Assembly: GCA_023432805.1 (NCBI GenBank) | Contig: JAEYUG010000029.1 | Coordinates: 1-18,092, forward strand | Length of the DNA stretch: 18,092 nucleotides | DNA from: Bacteroidota bacterium | GTDB taxonomy: Bacteria > Bacteroidota > Ignavibacteria > SZUA-365 | Direction of reading: 5' to 3' | Shown: one piece after another, positions 4,331 through 12,420 of the stretch | How the letters are laid out: each line of letters starts with the position of its first letter | How positions within the stretch are numbered: position 1 is the first letter of the stretch | The notes under the pieces: generated by a model | What the model saw: the letters and a program-made list of their open reading frames with translations, nothing else | Told to the model about the DNA's origin: nothing | The model's database searches: none | Program-made: the position numbers and the translations under genes

Positions 4331-7261
4331 TCAGGGCGTCATGGTGAAGTAGCCACCTTGCACGGTCACACCGCACACAGTCACCGTGATGTCGCCCGAG
4401 CGGTTCCCGTAGATCTTGATGCTCGTGTCGGTAAAGTCGAGAACATTGGTTGCCGGCTGTCCCCCGAGCATCACCATGGTGCCCGGCCAGAACCCCTGCC
4501 CGAAATGATCGCCGGTGATCGTGATGACAGTATTCAGTTTGCCGGCCAGGGGAGAGACATCCGTGATCCTGACACTGTCTTGCGTGAACATGGGCCCCAT
4601 GACAATGTCATTGCTCCCAAGTATGTCGAGGGTTATTTGCCCCGAGACACAATCATTCGGGACACGTGCAATGATTGTCGAATCGTTCCACCCGGGAGCA
4701 TTCGGCGGCATGTCAGGTGAAAGGTGACCGTTGAAGCGCACATACAGCACCTTGTGCAGACTCGTCCCGCGAATCGTGACGACATCCTGCCAGTGACCAT
4801 GCAAGGGCGTCACACTCGTGATCGCCACCGGTGCCTGCACGGAAAGGTACCGTCGTACGCTCTCAGCCTTTTCCCGTCGCACGATCAGATACCCGCTCTT
4901 CGCATACGTCGGGATCCTCACAAGAATGGTCGAATCCGTCCACTCCGAAATGTCATGCAACACCATGGTTCCCAGTGTCACGACACACTTCGACTTGTCG
5001 GTCCCGAAGTCCCTGCCCCTTATCAGCAGCATGCTGTCTGGCTGCACGGTCGACGGCGTGAGCGACGTAATCACGGGCCGCGCACTGTTGATGCGGATCC
5101 ACCGGAAATCAACGAACTGGTAATTGTTGTTTTTCTTTGCGAGGAGGAGGAATCCATATTCCGATTCGCCCTGATGCAGCAGGGTGTTGCCATTGGGCAG
5201 GCTGCGCATGTTCAGACTCTGATCCCAGCAGAAGTAACCGAGTGAATCCCGTCGGACCCCTGTCGGAATGAAATTCGGTACGAGGGTATCGGCGAACACC
5301 TTGATCCCGCTGATGATTGGAATATTGTCGTACGTCTTCATTTCGATGGTCGGTAACGCGTGCGGTGCGACGGTGCCGATCGTGCCGGCTTCGAACTCCG
5401 CCCAGCGTGGCGCGATCTTGTCCCAGTCGATCAGCGCGGTCTTGGCCATGTACCCAATGTTCGTGAAGACGATGTTGTGCGCATCGGCCGCATTCAGCTT
5501 CGAATTGTACGGCTCAAAATACCCGTTGCGCAGCACGACGCTGCGTTCCTGCCCAGGGAAGTTCGGATCCGCCACGATCACCGTACTGTCGGTCGTGTTC
5601 ACCTTGAACGCCACGATCGCATGCCCGCCATCCTTGCCGCTCACACGCAGATACTGCGGCTCGCCCGTCAGCACCATCGCGGCGAGCAACGCCTTGAACC
5701 CCAGCGTGTGGTAGGCCGAATCGCCAAGCGTCTTGAACCGGTCCCGCAGCCAACTGTCCCAGTTCAGGTCTTCCTGAATCACCGACGCCAGCTTGTAGCC
5801 GCGCGGATTGTCGCACCATAGCGAATCCTTCTCGCGGTTGACGCGGTCGTACCGGTGATACAACGGCGCTGCACCCGCCAGCCGCTTCTCGTAGTAGTAC
5901 CACATCGAGGTGATCGACTGCCCGGCACAATGCCCGCCCGGAGAGATGTAGGACCCGTAGTTCGGAAATTCCCAGTCGTCCTGCTTGACGGCGTAGCCCG
6001 TGCTCACGGTCTGTGTCTGACTGAGGAAGCTGGACTTCACCGAAGCGACGAACATGCTCCCGACCGCACCCGTCCAGTCCGTGACCGACGGTGGCGCACC
6101 GCCATCCACCTTGCGGAAGTCGCCCGCGCCGCCGACGCTTCCGCACAGGCCCTGCGTGCCGCTCACGACCGCGGGACCGAAGTGCCGCGTGCCGACCGTG
6201 ATCCCTGTGCTGTCCTCTTCGAGCAGCAGCAATCCCTCGATCGCCCCGGTCCGCTCGTTGAAGAAGAAGCCCATCGCGAACTCGTCGCTGGGGATCGTGC
6301 AGGGAATGCGGATCTCGATCACCTCGTCTGCATATCCGCCGCCGTTGCGGATCTGGATCATCGGCGTGATCACGCGCACCCCGGCGCCGAGCGCGTGCGA
6401 GGGGATGTCGGCATACGAGACCGCATAGTCTCGCGGCTCTGCATGCGCACCGGCTGGGACGCGCAGCTCCACACCATGCACGCGCGACGCGGGCGCATCG
6501 ACAACAACCGAGCGGCCGCCGACGGGCACCGCGTAGCTGCCGACCGCGATGCTGCGTCCGACACGAAGCTTCATGCCGGCGGGTTCGCGCGCGAGCAGGA
6601 ACGTGAGCCGGTCGCCGCCGCGCGGCGCAACATCCGCGAGCGTGTCGGGCTGGTGACCGGACGCGTAGCCGATGAAGGTCCACGTCTCGGCTGCTGATCG
6701 TGCCAGCACGGACGCATCTCGTGCGCCCAGCACACCGGCGAGCCGCAGCACACGGGTCGTGCCCGTCGCGGCACCGCGCTTGAGCACCTTGCGCAATGCC
6801 TGTCCCGATGCGCTCGATGCAGTCACCATGTACATGCCGGCGGGGAAACCGTCGGCCTCGAGTTCGAAGCGCGCCGTGCCGGGAGGCAGCTCGCCGCTCC
6901 ACGCCGCGAGGCAGCGTCCGTCGAGCGCGAACACACGCAGGTGCACGTCCTCGCGCACGGCACCCGACACCTCAAACGCGGTGCGTGCGTCGAACACGGT
7001 GGGCGTGGGAATGCCGACGAGCAGCGTTGCCGCACGTTCGGGCACGAGCGCAACGCCGGAGAGTGTGCCGAGGTCGAACCGCGCCGACGCGATGATCGTC
7101 GTGTCGCGGCCCGTGCCCTGGTGCACAACGTAGATACTGTCGAGGGTGAGTGCCGTACTGCCGGGAGTCTCGATCGCCTCGAAGGTGACGATCGACTGTG
7201 CAGCGGCGGAAACGGTGAGGATGACGGCGAGGAGGCTTCCGATCACCAGGTGCGTCTTCAT
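4331..7261 (-). CDS. Secreted papain-like cysteine peptidase candidate with ZU5-like and three IPT/TIG domains
   Basis: This is a 976-residue exported protein. The start at 7261 is chosen because MKTHLVIGSLLAVILTVSAA with cleavage near AAAQ-S is a clean signal peptide; the frame is open 33 codons further upstream without one. Residues 86-163 resemble a T9SS type A sorting-domain sandwich (VHLRVFALDGRCLAAW, FPAGMYMVTAS, RKVLKRG) but lie near the N-terminus. Residues 230-370 look ZU5-like (VPAGAHAEPRDYAV, EVIEIRIPC, MGFFFNERTGAIEGL, TRHF). The core at 436-605 has GHCAGQS (Cys445), GGHAIVAFKV (His547) and VADPNFPG (Asp565), the order of a papain-fold triad. Three IPT/TIG domains end the protein (about 729-809, 812-894, 897-976). 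No sorting domain follows at the C-terminus. Catalysis is inferred from the motifs. A cell-surface or extracellular peptidase or adhesin-like role is likely. Confidence 0.72.
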   Translation of the reverse strand: MKTHLVIGSLLAVILTVSAAAQSIVTFEAIETPGSTALTLDSIYVVHQGTGRDTTIIASARFDLGTLSGVALVPERAATLLVGIPTPTVFDARTAFEVSGAVREDVHLRVFALDGRCLAAWSGELPPGTARFELEADGFPAGMYMVTASSASGQALRKVLKRGAATGTTRVLRLAGVLGARDASVLARSAAETWTFIGYASGHQPDTLADVAPRGGDRLTFLLAREPAGMKLRVGRSIAVGSYAVPVGGRSVVVDAPASRVHGVELRVPAGAHAEPRDYAVSYADIPSHALGAGVRVITPMIQIRNGGGYADEVIEIRIPCTIPSDEFAMGFFFNERTGAIEGLLLLEEDSTGITVGTRHFGPAVVSGTQGLCGSVGGAGDFRKVDGGAPPSVTDWTGAVGSMFVASVKSSFLSQTQTVSTGYAVKQDDWEFPNYGSYISPGGHCAGQSITSMWYYYEKRLAGAAPLYHRYDRVNREKDSLWCDNPRGYKLASVIQEDLNWDSWLRDRFKTLGDSAYHTLGFKALLAAMVLTGEPQYLRVSGKDGGHAIVAFKVNTTDSTVIVADPNFPGQERSVVLRNGYFEPYNSKLNAADAHNIVFTNIGYMAKTALIDWDKIAPRWAEFEAGTIGTVAPHALPTIEMKTYDNIPIISGIKVFADTLVPNFIPTGVRRDSLGYFCWDQSLNMRSLPNGNTLLHQGESEYGFLLLAKKNNNYQFVDFRWIRINSARPVITSLTPSTVQPDSMLLIRGRDFGTDKSKCVVTLGTMVLHDISEWTDSTILVRIPTYAKSGYLIVRREKAESVRRYLSVQAPVAITSVTPLHGHWQDVVTIRGTSLHKVLYVRFNGHLSPDMPPNAPGWNDSTIIARVPNDCVSGQITLDILGSNDIVMGPMFTQDSVRITDVSPLAGKLNTVITITGDHFGQGFWPGTMVMLGGQPATNVLDFTDTSIKIYGNRSGDITVTVCGVTVQGGYFTMTP

Positions 7262-7288
7262 ACGAGACCTCGTAGAATGTGCGTCAAT

Positions 7289-7306
7289 GGCAGATCCGCA
7301 TCTGCC
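7289..7306 (-). promoter_or_regulatory. Leader hairpin upstream of the cysteine-peptidase gene
   Basis: GGCAGAT and ATCTGCC form a perfect 7-bp stem around a 4-base loop, 27 bases ahead of the ATG at 7261. Between it and the start lies a second small palindrome, ACGAGGTCTCGT (7262-7273), which contains the only ribosome-site-like GAGG and touches the start codon. The pair could influence translation, or be operator sites in the 191-base divergent region shared with the SNF2 gene. No classical promoter is evident. Confidence 0.35.
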
Positions 7307-7452
7307 GAAGTACTGTGTGAATGTTACCGCGAAACTACCCTTCCTCCCTCCGACATGCAATCATGCCATCCGGTCCATGACGATCGCATGCAGAGTCTCG
7401 AGCGGGATCGGTAGATTGCGGAACTCTCTCTGCCAGTTGTCGCGCCGACACT

Positions 7453-10400
7453 ATGCGTACGCTTCATCTTTCGTTTCATGACGACATGCCCCATGTGTGG
7501 GGTGAGCTGTCGGATGCACAGCCGAAACGCCGCACATCGGGAGCCGTCGCGTGGCATCCGCGCGCGGCCCGCACGCGGGATCTGGCCGATGCCATCGAAT
7601 CCCTCGGCCTCGCGGTGCACAGTCCCGGGGCGAAGCGGCAGCCGACGATCGTCTGGCTTCCCGCTGCCGGCGACGTTCCTGTGCCGTCGACGCCGCTGCT
7701 GAACGGCAGCATCGATCGCCGACGACGCATCACCCTCGCACCGTTCCGCGTCGAGACGCTTCCGCTGGAGCTCGACGACGTGCTCGTGCTGGCGGCGGCA
7801 CTCGCTGCAGACGACCAGGCAGCACGAGCGTTCGCGCCGAGTCCATCCTTCCAATGGACCGACAGGTTCATCCGCATGATCATGGGCGTGGTCGCACGCG
7901 AGCAGATTCTTCCGGGATTGCAGCGCGGTGTGAAGGGATGGGAATCGTGCTGGCTGCCCTACCCGGATGAGGAAACCCAGGCAGCGCTCGTGGCGCATGC
8001 CGAACGCATGCCGGCAGTGTGTCGATGCATGACACCGCCAGCGGAAGCCGCTCCCACGATCGCACCGGCGGCGATGTGCCGCAGACTCGAGCAGCGCTTC
8101 ACGGACAGGATTGTCCGATGGTCGCTCGAACAGCTCGATCGACCGCATCCCGCGTCGGGCAGACATGCCAGCATCCACGACGCGTGGCTCGCATCGCTGG
8201 CGGCCGCACCCGCCGTTGCATGGCCGGTGGAACAGGACCTTGTCGCCTTCGACACGCAGCTGCGGCAGTGGGCACGACGGGTGCACCTGCTCGCCCGGTC
8301 GCCGCACGCGTTCTGCCTTCGCGTGGCCGAGCCGGAACCGGGGCGCACAACGTCGCAGTGGACCATCGATTACCTGCTCCGTTCGAAATCCGACCCGAGT
8401 CTGTTGCTGCCGCTCGATGTCGTGTGGAACCAGAAGTCGATGCCCGCCGACATGCGCGCACACTTCGGAGGCGATGGTCTTGAATTTGCCCTGCTCGCAC
8501 TCGGACAGGCAGCGGCGCTCTCGCCACCGATCGCGCGCAGTCTCGAATCGCCGCACCCCGCATGCGCCACCTGCGACGGCGATGCGCTGCTGCGATTCCT
8601 GACCGTCGAGGCCGATGTGCTCAGGCAGGCCGGCTTCGATGTGCGCGTGCCCGCGTGGTGGACGCAGCGGACGCGGACGCGGCAGTCCATCAGCCTGACC
8701 GTGCGCGCGACGACACCGCAGATGGATGCCGCGCGCGGTGTGTCGCTCGATCTCGCACATTCGTTCGACCTCGGCGTCGCGCTCGACGGCGATGAGGTGT
8801 CGCTCGAGGAACTCCGCAGGCTCGCCCGGCACAAGTCGTCGATCGTGGAGTTCCGCGGTAAATGGACGGTTGTGGATCATGAGGCGATCGCCCGCGCGGT
8901 GCGCACGGTCGAGCGGCAGATGAACGGAACGCTGAGCGGTCGCGAACTCGTGCACATGGCGCTCGGGGCCGAACGTAGGATCGGTGATCTCGCAATCGGC
9001 ACCGTGTCGGTGACGGGGTGGCTCGGAGAGTTGATCGAGGGATTGAAGAACCGCGAGGAGTGGAGCCTGCTTCCGCAGCCCGAGCGGTTCAACGGCACGC
9101 TCCGGCCCTACCAGCTGCGGGGATTCGCATGGCTGGCATTTCTCAGGCGCTGGCATCTTGGCGGCTGCCTGGCCGATGACATGGGACTCGGCAAGACCGT
9201 GCAGACGCTCGCCTTCATGCTGCATGAACGCAACGCCGGTGACCAGCGTCCCGTCCTGCTCGTCTGCCCCACCTCCGTCATGAACAACTGGTCCCGCGAG
9301 GCGGCGGTCTTCACGCCCGACCTTCCGGTGCTCGTGCATCACGGCTCGACGCGCATGAAACGCGACGGCTTCCTCGCCGAGGTGGAGCGTCATGCCATCG
9401 TGGTCTGCAGTTATGGCTTGCTGCAACGCGACATCGACTTCCTCTCACAGGTCGACTGGGCTGGCGCCATCTTCGACGAAGCGCAGTTCATCAAGAATCC
9501 CGACACACGGCAGGCGAAGGCGGCCCGCGCCATCCGTGCCGGCTACCGGTTCGCGCTGACCGGCACGCCGGTCGAGAATCACGTCGGCGATCTGTGGTCG
9601 GTGATGGATCTGCTGAATCCCGGTCTGCTCGGAACGCGCAGTGGATTTCGCACGAGCTTTCTGCGGCCGATTCACATGTATGGCGACGCTGCGCGTGCCG
9701 AGCGGCTGAAATCGTTGACCGCACCCTTCATTCTTCGCCGCATGAAGACCGACCGGTCGATCATCAGCGATCTGCCCGACAAGCTGGAAGCCATCGAGTA
9801 CTGCTCGCTCACCCGCGAACAGGCCTCGCTCTACCAGGCCGTGCTCGACAAGATGGAGCGGCAGATTGCGCAGAGCTCGGGCATGGAGCGGCGCGGCATC
9901 GTGCTCGCCACCCTGCTGCGACTCAAGCAGATCTGCAACCATCCCGCCCTGTTTCTCGGCGACGGCTCGCAGCTGGAGGGACGTTCGGGCAAGCTCGCTC
10001 GCCTCGAGGAGATGCTCACCGACATTCGCGCGCGGGGCGAACGCACGCTCGTGTTCACGCAGTTCGCGGAGATGGGCGGTGCGCTGCAGTCGTGGGTGCG
10101 CACGCGCTTCCGCGAGGAGGTGTTCTTCCTGCACGGTGCCACGCCGCGCGCGCAGCGCGATGACATGGTGCAACGCTTCCAGCATGACGCACACGCCCCG
10201 CATGTGTTCGTGCTCTCGCTCAAGGCGGGGGGCACGGGACTCACGCTTACGCGCGCAAACCACGTCGTGCATTTCGATCGCTGGTGGAATCCCGCCGTCG
10301 AAACCCAGGCCACCGATCGAGCCTTCCGCATCGGACAGACGCGCGATGTCTACGTACGCACCTGCGTCGTGGCCGGTACGCTCGAAGACCGCATCCATGC

Positions 10401-10533
10401 CATGATCGAGAGCAAGCGCGCCATCGCCGCATCGGTCGTCGGCACCGGCGAACAATGGTTGACCGAACTCTCGAACGACGAACTCTTCTCCCTGTTCCGA
10501 CTCGGAGACGATGCCACAGGAGGCGACGAATGA
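7453..10533 (+). CDS. SNF2/SWI2-family DNA-dependent ATPase (DEAD/DEAH-like helicase superfamily 2)
   Basis: The 1026-residue protein has all landmark SNF2 motifs. The P-loop is DDMGLGKT (575-582), Walker B is DEAQ (675-678), motif III is LTGTPVEN, and there is a LLRLKQICNHP segment. The second RecA lobe has LVFTQF, LSLKAGGTGLTLT, HFDRWWNPAVE and motif VI QATDRAFRIGQ (952-962). The N-terminal half carries the bacterial SNF2-associated region (DUF3670-like, about residues 380-500, with LARHKSSIVEFRGKWTVVD). Family members translocate on double-stranded DNA and remodel DNA-protein complexes; true strand unwinding is not expected. The start at 7453 (MRTLHLSFHDDMPHVWGEL) fits the family but has no ribosome site, so it may be translated leaderless or weakly. 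It overlaps the SWIM gene by ATGA. The pairing resembles Bacillus YwqA/YwqB (recalled); a role in DNA repair, transcription recycling or defence is unproven. Confidence 0.95.
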   Translation: MRTLHLSFHDDMPHVWGELSDAQPKRRTSGAVAWHPRAARTRDLADAIESLGLAVHSPGAKRQPTIVWLPAAGDVPVPSTPLLNGSIDRRRRITLAPFRVETLPLELDDVLVLAAALAADDQAARAFAPSPSFQWTDRFIRMIMGVVAREQILPGLQRGVKGWESCWLPYPDEETQAALVAHAERMPAVCRCMTPPAEAAPTIAPAAMCRRLEQRFTDRIVRWSLEQLDRPHPASGRHASIHDAWLASLAAAPAVAWPVEQDLVAFDTQLRQWARRVHLLARSPHAFCLRVAEPEPGRTTSQWTIDYLLRSKSDPSLLLPLDVVWNQKSMPADMRAHFGGDGLEFALLALGQAAALSPPIARSLESPHPACATCDGDALLRFLTVEADVLRQAGFDVRVPAWWTQRTRTRQSISLTVRATTPQMDAARGVSLDLAHSFDLGVALDGDEVSLEELRRLARHKSSIVEFRGKWTVVDHEAIARAVRTVERQMNGTLSGRELVHMALGAERRIGDLAIGTVSVTGWLGELIEGLKNREEWSLLPQPERFNGTLRPYQLRGFAWLAFLRRWHLGGCLADDMGLGKTVQTLAFMLHERNAGDQRPVLLVCPTSVMNNWSREAAVFTPDLPVLVHHGSTRMKRDGFLAEVERHAIVVCSYGLLQRDIDFLSQVDWAGAIFDEAQFIKNPDTRQAKAARAIRAGYRFALTGTPVENHVGDLWSVMDLLNPGLLGTRSGFRTSFLRPIHMYGDAARAERLKSLTAPFILRRMKTDRSIISDLPDKLEAIEYCSLTREQASLYQAVLDKMERQIAQSSGMERRGIVLATLLRLKQICNHPALFLGDGSQLEGRSGKLARLEEMLTDIRARGERTLVFTQFAEMGGALQSWVRTRFREEVFFLHGATPRAQRDDMVQRFQHDAHAPHVFVLSLKAGGTGLTLTRANHVVHFDRWWNPAVETQATDRAFRIGQTRDVYVRTCVVAGTLEDRIHAMIESKRAIAASVVGTGEQWLTELSNDELFSLFRLGDDATGGDE

Positions 10534-11420
10534 CTCGCAAGCGATACTCCTACGACGCGGACTTCTGGCACTACACACCGAAACCGGCGCGCGAAGTCAC
10601 CGGCGGACTCCGCGCACGCGCGCAGAAGGGTTCCTTTACAAAAACATGGTGGGGCAGGGAGTGGATTGACGCACTCGAGCGCACCGGCATCGGGGCCCGC
10701 CTTTCGCGCGGCCGCGCCTATGCGCGCAAGGGTCAGGTGGCCGACCTGCGCTTCGACGGCGGCGAGGTGCACGCCACCGTGCAGGGCTCGCAACGCACGC
10801 CCTACCGCATCACCATCCGTCTCGCACCGTGGCGGGCAGGCGACGTCGACCGCGTCTGCACGGCGCTTCGAGACGTGCCCCTGCTCTCCGCCCGGCTGGT
10901 CGCCCACGACATGCCGATGGAGATCATCGCACTCTGCGTCGATCTCGGGGTGCCGCTCTTTCCCGGCAGAGGCAACGATCTGAAGACGAGCTGTTCGTGC
11001 CCGGATTGGTCGAATCCCTGCAAGCACATCGCCGCGGTGCATTACCTGCTGGCAGAGGCACTCGATGAGGATCCCTTTCTCCTCTTCGAGATGCGCGGTC
11101 TTGCGCGCGATACCCTCTTTGCGCAACTCCGTGCGGAAGTCGATGCAGCAGCCGAACCTATTGCGGCAGACGACCCGCCCTGTCCCCTGCCCCACACACC
11201 CGTTGCATTCTGGTCGGACGTCGACGCGGAGCAGCTGCCGCCGCAGCCGCCCATACCCTCGCCGCCGGCCGTTACAGCGGCGCTGCCGCTCCGGCTCGGG
11301 GCGCTTCCCTTCTGGCGCAGCCTCATACCCTTTCAGACTGCGATGTCCGAATACTATCACACCGCCTCCGAGATCACCCTGCTCAGTCTCGCCGACGACG
11401 AGGCCGGAGAGGAGGACTGA
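10530..11420 (+). CDS. SWIM zinc-finger protein, partner of the SNF2 ATPase
   Basis: The 296-residue protein begins MTRKRYSYDADFWHYTPKPA and includes the KTWWGREWIDALE segment (39-50) typical of bacterial SWIM proteins encoded next to SNF2 genes. The SWIM motif CSCPDWSNPCKHIAAVHY supplies zinc ligands Cys155, Cys157, Cys164 and His166 (CxCxnCxH). SWIM domains bind DNA or proteins and are frequently found in chromatin-remodelling settings. The C-terminal 100 residues are Pro/Ala rich and less conserved in appearance. The ATG lies inside the last codons of the helicase gene (shared ATGA) with GGAGG seven bases ahead, so translation is coupled and near-stoichiometric production is likely. Most probably it targets or regulates the ATPase; this is inferred from context only. 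Confidence 0.92.
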   Translation: MTRKRYSYDADFWHYTPKPAREVTGGLRARAQKGSFTKTWWGREWIDALERTGIGARLSRGRAYARKGQVADLRFDGGEVHATVQGSQRTPYRITIRLAPWRAGDVDRVCTALRDVPLLSARLVAHDMPMEIIALCVDLGVPLFPGRGNDLKTSCSCPDWSNPCKHIAAVHYLLAEALDEDPFLLFEMRGLARDTLFAQLRAEVDAAAEPIAADDPPCPLPHTPVAFWSDVDAEQLPPQPPIPSPPAVTAALPLRLGALPFWRSLIPFQTAMSEYYHTASEITLLSLADDEAGEED

Positions 11421-11450
11421 TGGACATGCTGCTCGTGCTGATCGGCGCGC
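11421..11450. other. 30-bp convergent gap, including a tiny open frame
   Basis: Between the SWIM stop (11420) and the DUF2200 stop (11451) there is no hairpin with a T-run. An ATG at 11420 overlaps the SWIM stop codon (TGATG) and opens a frame MDMLLVLIGALTGGSSPSPS that stops after 26 codons inside DUF2200. GGAGG stands close upstream, so translation by coupling is possible, but nothing supports a real product; it may be the cut end of a lost third operon gene. Confidence 0.35.
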
Positions 11451-11798
11451 TCACCGGAGGATCTTCTCCATCGCCTTCCCCCTGGCGAGTTCGTCGATGA
11501 GTTTGTCCATGTAGCGGATCTTCTGCATGAGAGGATCTTCGATGGTCTCGACGCGGATGCCGCAGACCACCCCCGTGATGTGCGCACAGTTGGGATGCAT
11601 CTGCGGCGCCCGGGCGAAGAAGGTCTCGAGGTCGCTTCCCCCGTCGATCTGCTGCTGCAGCCCGTCGCGGGTGTACCCGGTCAACCAGCAGATGACCGTG
11701 TCCACTTCCTCCTTCGTGCGATTCTTCCGCTCGGCCTTCTGTACGTAGAGGGGATAGACGCTCGCGAACTTCATCGCAAACACACGATTCACGGCCAT
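11451..11798 (-). CDS. DUF2200 family protein
   Basis: This 115-residue protein matches the DUF2200 family along its full length. Markers are RVFAMKFASVYPLYVQKAER near the start, VDTVICWLTGY, DLETFFARAPQMHPNCAHIT, GVVCGIRVETIEDPLMQKIR and the C-terminal IDELARGKAMEKILR. The family is short, cytoplasmic and of unknown biochemical function. ATG 11798 is preferred because AAGGAG stands eight bases ahead; a GTG at 11804 overlapping the upstream stop is possible but too close to that site. It is the second gene of a pair, three bases after the DUF1801 stop, so both are co-transcribed. It ends 30 bases from the stop of the convergent SWIM gene, with no visible terminator in the gap. Confidence 0.9.
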   Translation of the reverse strand: MAVNRVFAMKFASVYPLYVQKAERKNRTKEEVDTVICWLTGYTRDGLQQQIDGGSDLETFFARAPQMHPNCAHITGVVCGIRVETIEDPLMQKIRYMDKLIDELARGKAMEKILR

Positions 11799-11800
11799 GG

Positions 11801-12241
11801 TCACTGCTCCTTGAACGTGATGTCGGAGCCGTAGCGCCGGTGCACCCCGGCGATGGAGTTGATCACGAGGCGTTCGAGCACCGACATGTCCAGATCGGCG
11901 AGACGTTTGAAGTAGAGACAGGACTTGCCCATGCGGTGCGGACCCAGCTGCGCACGCAGCGACGCCTGCTCGTCGTCATCGGCGAGCAGATACACGACCA
12001 TCTCACGCGCGCGAACCGCGAATCCCACCACGGGCATCTCGCCCGAACGCCCACTCTCGTAGGCGTAGCGGTAGAGACCGTATCCAACGATGCTAGGTCC
12101 CCACATCTTCGGGGTCTTGCGGGTGACCCGCTTCAACATCGCCATCAGCGCCTTGCAGTCCGCACGCTGCTGCTCGTTTGCGCGTGAGACGATGTACTCG
12201 TCGACACTCTCGCCGGTGGGTTTTGTCTTGTTCTCGGCCAT
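11801..12241 (-). CDS. DUF1801 (YdhG-like) family protein
   Basis: The 146-residue product shows the DUF1801 pattern: ESVDEYIVSRANEQQRADCK, MLKRVTRKTPKMWGPSIVGY, a Tyr-rich YGLYRYAYESG segment, VVGFAVRAREMVVYL, and a C-terminal GKSCLYFKRLADLDMSVLER. Members are small cytosolic proteins; related YdhG/Fra-type proteins have been linked to iron handling, but this subfamily has no assigned activity. The start is fixed by AAAGGAG seven bases before ATG 12241; a longer frame upstream lacks coding character. DUF2200 follows at once in an operon. DUF1801 and DUF2200 genes are small stress-associated-looking accessory genes in many bacteria; why they are paired here is not known. Confidence 0.9.
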   Translation of the reverse strand: MAENKTKPTGESVDEYIVSRANEQQRADCKALMAMLKRVTRKTPKMWGPSIVGYGLYRYAYESGRSGEMPVVGFAVRAREMVVYLLADDDEQASLRAQLGPHRMGKSCLYFKRLADLDMSVLERLVINSIAGVHRRYGSDITFKEQ

Positions 12242-12326
12242 GGAGACACTCCTTTCGTGCATGAGACACCGTGTGTGATGCAGCGGATCAACCTCGCACA
12301 TCGTCTGCACGAATGCAAGACCGCAG

Positions 12327-12368
12327 GCAGCAGCGGTGCATGAGATTGCAGCAGCGGTGCATGAGATT
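12327..12368. repeat. Perfect tandem repeat, two 21-bp units
   Basis: Two identical adjacent 21-base copies begin at 12327 and 12348; each starts GCAGCAGCGGTG and ends CATGAGATT. They lie 85-126 bases upstream of DUF1801 and just ahead of the TTGACA-like box of the divergent protease gene. This position would suit a pair of regulator sites; slipped-strand duplication is the simpler origin. Confidence 0.8.
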
Positions 12369-12389
12369 TCGGCGAGTATTGTTTTTCTC

Positions 12390-12420
12390 TTGACATTGAT
12401 GCGGAGCTGGGGATACCTTT
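12390..12420 (+). promoter_or_regulatory. Possible promoter of the giant metalloprotease gene
   Basis: A perfect TTGACA lies at 12390-12395. After it, TACCTTTC (12414-12421) resembles the Bacteroidota -7 box TAnnTTTG, at a distance near that expected for a -33/-7 pair; the classical 17-base -10 position holds only ATACCT. It would leave a leader of about 170 bases before the ATG at 12595. Confidence 0.4.

Noticed and set aside
4331..7360. Longer start at 7360 for the cysteine-peptidase gene
   Set aside because: The extra 33 codons put a non-hydrophobic stretch ahead of a perfect signal peptide and have no ribosome site; ATG 7261 is better.
7324..9426. 700-codon minus-strand open frame across the SNF2 gene
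   Set aside because: His/Arg-rich composition typical of an antisense frame in GC-rich DNA; the plus strand carries the full set of SNF2-associated and ATPase motifs.
10530..11420. Longer plus-strand start for the SWIM gene at 10284
   Set aside because: The upstream part is an out-of-frame, Arg-rich reading of the helicase C-terminal lobe; the ATGA overlap with GGAGG gives the proper start.
12327..12368. CRISPR array
   Set aside because: Only two directly adjacent 21-base copies without spacers; a simple tandem duplication.
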